Of a stretch of 11,508 nt of DNA, positions 8,124 through 11,508 are shown piece after piece; the first letter of the stretch is position 1, and the number at the start of each line of letters is the position of its first letter. Under the pieces are notes generated by a model. That model made no database searches. It had not been told where the DNA came from and saw nothing but the letters and a program-made list of their open reading frames with translations. This stretch comes from Desulfobulbaceae bacterium. GTDB lineage: Bacteria > Desulfobacterota > Desulfobulbia > Desulfobulbales > SURF-16. The translations under genes were made by a program, and so were the position numbers. The DNA is taken from the NCBI GenBank assembly GCA_021160685.1, contig JAGHCC010000237.1:1-11508 (forward strand), written 5' to 3'.

Positions 8124-8130
8124 GGAGGAG
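8124..8130 (+). promoter_or_regulatory. Strong ribosome binding site of the 25-residue peptide gene
   Basis: GGAGGAG ends 7 nt before the ATG at 8138, separated by a run of A only. It is the best Shine-Dalgarno match seen in the window and is the main reason to believe the very short reading frame behind it. Confidence 0.65.
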
Positions 8131-8137
8131 AAAAAAA

Positions 8138-8215
8138 ATGTTAAGAGGTCTTTTAGGAACAGCGTTAACCGTTATAGTTATCGTTATTGTACTTCGATTT
8201 ATGGGTGTCTTATAA
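8138..8215 (+). CDS. Small single-span membrane peptide (25 residues)
   Basis: The frame starts MLRGLLGTAL, continues with an unbroken run of V and I alternating, and ends LRFMGVL before TAA at 8213-8215. One Arg sits near the N-terminus and one near the C-terminus, with about 15 hydrophobic residues between, which is long enough to enter or nearly span the inner membrane. The strong GGAGGAG site 7 nt upstream makes translation likely. It is too short for standard gene callers. No family is recognised. It lies between the patatin-like gene and the PEP-CTERM gene, after a hairpin, so it may be a separate transcript. It could be a small regulatory membrane protein or a leader peptide; the sequence does not decide. 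Confidence 0.5.
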   Translation: MLRGLLGTALTVIVIVIVLRFMGVL

Positions 8216-8242
8216 ATCCAAATTATTTACTCCATTCTGTCA

Positions 8243-8302
8243 GCTAAGGACTTGAGACGAAATAAACTTTACAATATTGCGAAGGAACAAGTCCTAAGGA
8301 CT
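8243..8302. repeat. Palindromic direct repeat, copy 1, before the PEP-CTERM gene
   Basis: The first block (8243-8281) matches copy 2 (8896-8934) at 34 of 39 positions; its core GACGAAATAAACTTT is identical. The second block (8282-8302) matches 8953-8973 at 17 of 21. The unit has inverted ends: CTAAGGACTTG (8244-8254) against CAAGTCCTAAG (8288-8298), complementary at 10 of 11 positions. It ends in a perfect palindrome, AGTCC-TAA-GGACT (8290-8302). Confidence 0.85.
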
Positions 8303-8324
8303 CACTCAAAAATAAATGAGTGAG
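8301..8324 (+). promoter_or_regulatory. Hairpin in the PEP-CTERM gene leader
   Basis: CTCACTCA (8301-8308) pairs perfectly with TGAGTGAG (8317-8324) around an 8-nt A/T loop. It directly abuts the palindrome of repeat copy 1 and lies about 40 nt before the start at 8365. The in-frame ATG at 8320 is buried in its right arm, which argues against that start. It has no T-run; a role in mRNA stability or translation is possible. Confidence 0.55.
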
Positions 8325-8364
8325 CCCCTGGCAGTTAACCGTAATAGAAATCTTGCAGGAAAAA

Positions 8365-8889
8365 ATGAGAAAGAAGAAACTTTTAGTAAAAATAGTAACC
8401 GGGTTGTTTCTGGTAGGAATGGTTGGAATAGCGAATGCGAACAGTATTGATTTTTCAACCGTGGATGCAGGCCTGGTCCCAAGTGAATTACGGGCAACAC
8501 TGGACGGGGAATATTATTTATATCATACCGTATTGAACGACAATAAACATGACCAGGGGAACCAGATCAAGGTAGTATTCGACATCCCGGTATCCGGCGT
8601 GGCAGTCGATTACAATCATGTCGGGGCTTTTACAAACGGGGACACAATAACCACACTGGAGACGACATCACCATACGTGGATTCCATTACCGGTGGCCCC
8701 GGATACAAAAGTTGGGGACGTGCAGAAATAGTCAACTTCGTATTCCAATCCACGAACACCGAGGGCGACTTCGGGATTTCACAATTGGATTCCACCCCGG
8801 GCCCAAACCCCGAACCAGCCAGCATGCTCCTTTTAGGCTCTGGTGTAGTTGGTCTTGTAGGCTTCAAGGCCAGAAAAAAGAAAAAATAA
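8365..8889 (+). CDS. PEP-CTERM sorting-domain protein
   Basis: The 174-residue product has a signal peptide (MRKKKLLVKI, hydrophobic TGLFLVGMVG, cleavage after ANA at 23-25) and a C-terminal sorting signal. The sorting signal is the PEP motif at 149-151, a hydrophobic span of about 16 residues, and a basic tail ending RKKKK. Proteins of this class are exported, recognised by exosortase at the PEP motif and released to or anchored at the cell surface or extracellular matrix. The middle (26-145) looks like a small beta-rich domain rich in D, N, G and T, and is not recognised. The start at 8365 is chosen for AGGA at 8357-8360; the longer frame from 8320 would put 15 residues before a normal signal peptide. 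No exosortase gene is in the window. The gene is bracketed by two copies of a palindromic repeat. Confidence 0.9.
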   Translation: MRKKKLLVKIVTGLFLVGMVGIANANSIDFSTVDAGLVPSELRATLDGEYYLYHTVLNDNKHDQGNQIKVVFDIPVSGVAVDYNHVGAFTNGDTITTLETTSPYVDSITGGPGYKSWGRAEIVNFVFQSTNTEGDFGISQLDSTPGPNPEPASMLLLGSGVVGLVGFKARKKKK

Positions 8890-8895
8890 GGGTTG

Positions 8896-8973
8896 CCTAA
8901 GGGATTGTGACGAAATAAACTTTGCAATATTGCGCAGGATGTAAAGCTTATTGAGGAACAAGCCCTAAGGCTT
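8896..8973. repeat. Palindromic direct repeat, copy 2, after the PEP-CTERM gene
   Basis: This copy begins 6 nt after the PEP-CTERM stop codon and has the same orientation as copy 1. It carries 18 extra nt (8935-8952) between its two blocks. Its inverted ends are CTAAGGGATTG (8897-8907) and CAAGCCCTAAG (8959-8969), complementary at 9 of 11 positions. It ends in a perfect palindrome, AAGCC-CTAA-GGCTT (8960-8973). The last nine bases overlap the 3' end of the convergent gene on the minus strand. Confidence 0.85.
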
Positions 8974-9501
8974 GATCTTCTCGTACCTGTCCTCACCTGT
9001 GACTGTGTCTTTCCCATACAACCCAATGGATTGAACCTTTGGAAGTATTCCACCTTCAATCGTTGTAATATAGATTTTCTCGATAAAGGCCGGTTGCTCA
9101 TCGATCCTGGTCTCTGCGCGATAGACGCCATCTACCGCATGGACCTTGATTTTTCGACCGATATCAGCCTTCATATCCAGGATGGCGAAGTTCCCCTTGG
9201 CGTCGTATTTGTTTTTAAACCCGTAGGCCCACCTTCTTTGAGAGGATGAGAGTTCCTTTCGCTGTCCGTCTTTGGCAAGTCGAATCCAGTAGGCAATTAC
9301 CGCTTCCTTCGCATAGATCTTGCCGTCAGGTGTCAACTGAACGTCATATTGAACGATATTGGCATTTTTACTCCGTTCGATCCTGAATACATGTCTGGTT
9401 TCCAGATCTTTGGAAAAGGACTTGGCAGGAACAACCATCATGACGCAAACAAGGATAAAAATGTAAGTGCTGATTGAACGAACCGTGCATAATCGAATCA
9501 T
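8965..9501 (-). CDS. Exported DUF4833-like protein
   Basis: This 178-residue minus-strand protein has an N-terminal signal sequence (hydrophobic 11-25, then PAKSFS, likely cleavage near residue 28-30), so it is probably periplasmic or membrane-tethered. The mature part contains HVFRIERSKNANIVQYDVQL (37-56), AYWIRLAKDG (70-79) and RRWAYGFKNKY (89-99), a pattern I associate with the DUF4833 family. No enzymatic motif is visible and the function is unknown. Its ATG forms an ATGA overlap with the stop of a short upstream frame, suggesting it once followed another gene. A weak GGAG lies 11 nt upstream. It converges on the PEP-CTERM gene; its TAG stop (8965-8967) falls inside repeat copy 2. The family call is from memory of the sequence pattern. 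Confidence 0.72.
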   Translation of the reverse strand: MIRLCTVRSISTYIFILVCVMMVVPAKSFSKDLETRHVFRIERSKNANIVQYDVQLTPDGKIYAKEAVIAYWIRLAKDGQRKELSSSQRRWAYGFKNKYDAKGNFAILDMKADIGRKIKVHAVDGVYRAETRIDEQPAFIEKIYITTIEGGILPKVQSIGLYGKDTVTGEDRYEKIKP

Positions 9502-9584
9502 TTCAGTGTGTACTCCACGTTATCCGGCCACTCATTCCAGTCGAAACCAGCCCTTGATTCCAGACGATTCCGGATTTTTAAGTT
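9498..9584 (-). pseudogene. Possible 3' remnant of a gene upstream of the DUF4833-like gene
   Basis: On the minus strand a 28-codon frame, with a stop before it (9585-9587), reads a plausible protein tail including NRLESRAGFDWNEWPDNV. Its TGA (9498-9500) overlaps the start of the DUF4833-like gene in an ATGA arrangement, which is usual for translationally coupled genes. It has no start codon and the frame is closed just upstream, so it looks like the last part of a deleted partner gene. The fragment is short, and chance cannot be excluded. Confidence 0.3.
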
Positions 9585-10070
9585 TTATTTTATGAACACT
9601 GTGAACTTAACGGTCGAGAAGAGTATCAGCCTGTCCATGCCGGTGCTCAATTGGCAGTTGACTATAAAGGGAGGCAAATCTCACTTTAACCTTTTTAGGG
9701 ATGAGACTGGGGCAAACCACGTTAAACCTGCTAAAAAATACAACGATTCATTATTAAAAACAGCCCTTTTGTGGGTCTGTTCCGTTTGCCCTTCGGACCT
9801 CTCCATACCTGCCATGATCCACTTTTCACATCATACTTACCTGAAACTGATTTCAGCGCAAGGCTTTCAGTGACCATCCGTAAAACCCTTGACTTCCAAC
9901 TTGCTGTTTTGTAACTGTTACTACATTATTTGTAGTCCGGTAAATGTTAGGGTGGGGTGACATGACAATCGACCAGCTATTCACCCGAATTTCACTCCTC
10001 CTAGCGCTTCGGCTCGAAAGAAAATTCTTTTTTATCACTTCACTTCGTATCATTTTTGCGTTCCAAATCC
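9585..10070. other. Mostly featureless intergenic region
   Basis: No convincing gene is seen in this stretch of nearly 490 nt. It holds several small palindromes: CTGAAA-CTGA-TTTCAG (9841-9856), GTAAC-T-GTTAC (9911-9921) and ACTACA-TTATT-TGTAGT (9920-9936). The last two abut and could form an operator or hairpin upstream of the sensor kinase gene. A 43-codon frame at 9962-10093 is listed separately. No clear -35/-10 pair was found. Confidence 0.55.
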
Positions 10071-10093
10071 ATGAAAGTATCCAATACCCTTAA
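9962..10093 (+). CDS. Doubtful 43-residue frame overlapping the kinase start
   Basis: ATG at 9962 follows the G-rich stretch AGGGTGGGG by a few bases and opens a frame reading MTIDQLFTRISLLLALRLER, then a second hydrophobic/basic stretch, ending at TAA 10091-10093. It overlaps the first 23 nt of the kinase gene in another frame. The kinase start has no ribosome site of its own, so a translated leader could help it by coupling. The composition is compatible with a small membrane peptide, but nothing else supports it. Confidence 0.2.
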   Translation: MTIDQLFTRISLLLALRLERKFFFITSLRIIFAFQIHESIQYP

Positions 10094-11508
10094 ATATTGT
10101 CTCATTTTGACCATTAGTGCTCTCGCATCTTTATGGTCAAGCGCAGACACATTGGCACAGGATACGAATCAGGACCCCAAAAGGGTTTTGGCCATATTTG
10201 TCCCCAAACAGGGTATGCCCTGGGCACATCGCGTCGAAGAAAGCCTGCGTGCAGCTTTAGCCGCAGAATCGTCCTACCCCATCGAATATAATATTGAATA
10301 CGCGGATCAATCAAGATTTCCAGAAATAGAATATATTGCCAAAATCAGTGATCTCTATCGATATAAGTACGGCAACAAAAAAATGGACCTTGTTTTTGTC
10401 TTGGGAGATGAATCAACGGATTGGACAATCGAATACGGCAAGACGTTGTTCGGTGATATTCCAGTGGTATTTGTCACCACTGATCAAAAAAAAATACCGG
10501 AGTCTCCCTTGATGGCCAATATAATATCTTTGCAATGGGGCTTTAATTTCGAGAAAACAGGGTCGCTCATTCAGGATGTCCTCCCGCAAACCAAAAATAT
10601 CTTCGTTGTTTCAGGCACCTCGCCAACCGATCAAAAAATAAAAAATTTAGCTGTTGAGGATCTGGCCGAACTAAATGATCGGTTGACAATCCACTATCTC
10701 GATGATTTTTCGCTAAAAGACCTTCTCCTAAAAGTAACGCACCTGCCTGAAGATTCTGTAATTTTCTTTCTGACATTCTTTCGTGATGCCAATGGGCAAT
10801 CCTTTGTTCCACGTGATATTGTTCCTCAGGTTTCAGAAAAAGCCAACGCACCCACATTTGGAATTGTAGACCTTTATCTGGGACATGGCATCCTGGGGGG
10901 AAATCTGCTCAGTGCTGACTATCAGGGGAAGAAATTAGCTGAAATTGCTAAAAAAATATTTAAAGGAGAACCCTTAACGAATTTGAAATTCATGGAAAAG
11001 GGTAATCAGACCATGTTTGACTGGCGCCAACTCAAACGCTGGTCCATTAACGAAAACAGACTGCCTGCAGGCAGTATTGTCCGCTACCGTGAACCATCCG
11101 TCTGGAAGAACCACAAATGGGAAATAGTTGCCATAACCCTCATCATATTCTTCCAGGCTTTTGCCTTGATTGCTTTGATTATACAGCATAAAAAGCGCAG
11201 CCACGCGGAAGAGGAATCTCAAAGGCTTCGACAGGAACGTGCCCATATTTCTCGGGTACTGACCATGGGAGAAATTGCTGCGTCCCTGGCCCACGAACTC
11301 AATCAGCCCCTGTCCGCTATTCGGACTTATGCCCAGGCAGCACAGCGGTTTCTGGGTAACGATCCAGCCGAACCCCATGAGGCCGGCAAGGCATTAGCGG
11401 GCATTGTTGCCGGCAACAGACGGGCGGAAGAGGTGATCAAACGGATACGAATGGCCTTGAAAAAAGAACCATTTAAACTGTCACGCCTCGATGTCTCGGA
11501 TATCATCC
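10071..11508 (+). CDS. Sensor histidine kinase with periplasmic ABC substrate-binding-like domain (partial, 3' end cut)
   Basis: The frame runs open to the window edge, giving 479 residues without a stop. A signal sequence (MKVSNTLKYCLILTISALAS, cleavage near LAQ at 28-30) leads a periplasmic region of about 320 residues. That region has alternating strand and helix segments (for example RVLAIFVPKQG, MDLVFVLGDEST, IPVVFVTTDQ, KNIFVVSGTSP) like the ABC-transporter substrate-binding fold used as a sensor. A transmembrane span at 351-372 follows, then a coiled linker rich in E, R and Q. The HisKA dimerisation helix has MGEIAASLAHELNQPLSAIR (399-418), with phosphoacceptor H408, in the FixL/DctB style. 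The ATPase domain lies beyond the window. No ribosome site precedes the ATG; upstream the frame is open only to 10005. A cognate FixJ-type regulator may follow (inference). The ligand is unknown. Confidence 0.88.
   Translation, partial: MKVSNTLKYCLILTISALASLWSSADTLAQDTNQDPKRVLAIFVPKQGMPWAHRVEESLRAALAAESSYPIEYNIEYADQSRFPEIEYIAKISDLYRYKYGNKKMDLVFVLGDESTDWTIEYGKTLFGDIPVVFVTTDQKKIPESPLMANIISLQWGFNFEKTGSLIQDVLPQTKNIFVVSGTSPTDQKIKNLAVEDLAELNDRLTIHYLDDFSLKDLLLKVTHLPEDSVIFFLTFFRDANGQSFVPRDIVPQVSEKANAPTFGIVDLYLGHGILGGNLLSADYQGKKLAEIAKKIFKGEPLTNLKFMEKGNQTMFDWRQLKRWSINENRLPAGSIVRYREPSVWKNHKWEIVAITLIIFFQAFALIALIIQHKKRSHAEEESQRLRQERAHISRVLTMGEIAASLAHELNQPLSAIRTYAQAAQRFLGNDPAEPHEAGKALAGIVAGNRRAEEVIKRIRMALKKEPFKLSRLDVSDII

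Noticed and set aside
8216..8364. A riboswitch in the leader of the PEP-CTERM gene
   Set aside because: I looked for the conserved core of c-di-GMP riboswitches and found none. The structured part is accounted for by the repeat and a simple hairpin.
8243..8973. The repeat pair as integron attC sites or a CRISPR
   Set aside because: The GTTRRRY/RYYYAAC cores expected of attC are not seen, and two units about 650 nt apart around a gene are not a CRISPR array.
8616..9131. A 171-codon minus-strand frame spanning the PEP-CTERM and DUF4833-like genes
   Set aside because: It overlaps two well-supported genes in other frames and crosses the intergenic repeat; it has no motif.
9508..9873. A 121-codon + strand frame in the spacer between the DUF4833-like and second kinase genes
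   Set aside because: It has no ribosome site, mixed composition and no recognisable motif, and its start overlaps the minus-strand remnant. It looks like chance.

Overview
The window looks like a chromosomal stretch of a Gram-negative, Desulfobacterota-type (deltaproteobacterial) bacterium. The grounds are a stand-alone TrpB2-type tryptophan synthase beta chain, large membrane sensor kinases, a PEP-CTERM surface protein and exported periplasmic proteins. No rRNA or tRNA gene, CRISPR array, transposase or complete mobile element is visible. The taxonomic placement is inference from gene content and style.

Layout. (1) 1-1493: a sigma70-like promoter and a trpB2 gene on the + strand. (2) 1494-1649: a spacer holding a long imperfect inverted repeat built from CACAGAG-like words. 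(3) 1650-2915: an exported D-Ala-D-Ala carboxypeptidase of the PBP4 (S13) family. (4) 2945-5999: a two-component pair, namely a multi-pass membrane histidine kinase (sensor, HAMP, PAS, HisKA_3, HATPase) overlapping by 8 bp a NarL/LuxR-type response regulator. (5) 6000-6331: a spacer with two related 22-23 nt boxes and an orphan coding-like fragment. (6) 6332-8038: an exported, divergent patatin-like protein with the serine motif but no recognisable catalytic Asp at the usual place. (7) 8039-9501: an accessory-looking stretch with a hairpin, a 25-residue single-span membrane peptide behind a strong Shine-Dalgarno, a PEP-CTERM gene bracketed by two copies of a palindromic repeat, and a convergent DUF4833-like exported protein. 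(8) 9502-10070: a mostly featureless spacer with small palindromes and a possible gene remnant. (9) 10071 to the window edge: a second sensor kinase with a periplasmic ABC-type substrate-binding sensor region, cut off within the kinase core.

How they fit together. The kinase and regulator at 2945-5999 clearly form one signalling unit. The patatin-like gene next downstream, with paired boxes in its upstream region, is a plausible target, but that link is inference. Most products after 1650 act in the envelope (peptidoglycan trimming, lipid hydrolysis or binding, surface anchoring, sensing). The least explained part is 8039-8973, where the small membrane peptide and the repeat-bracketed PEP-CTERM gene sit together.
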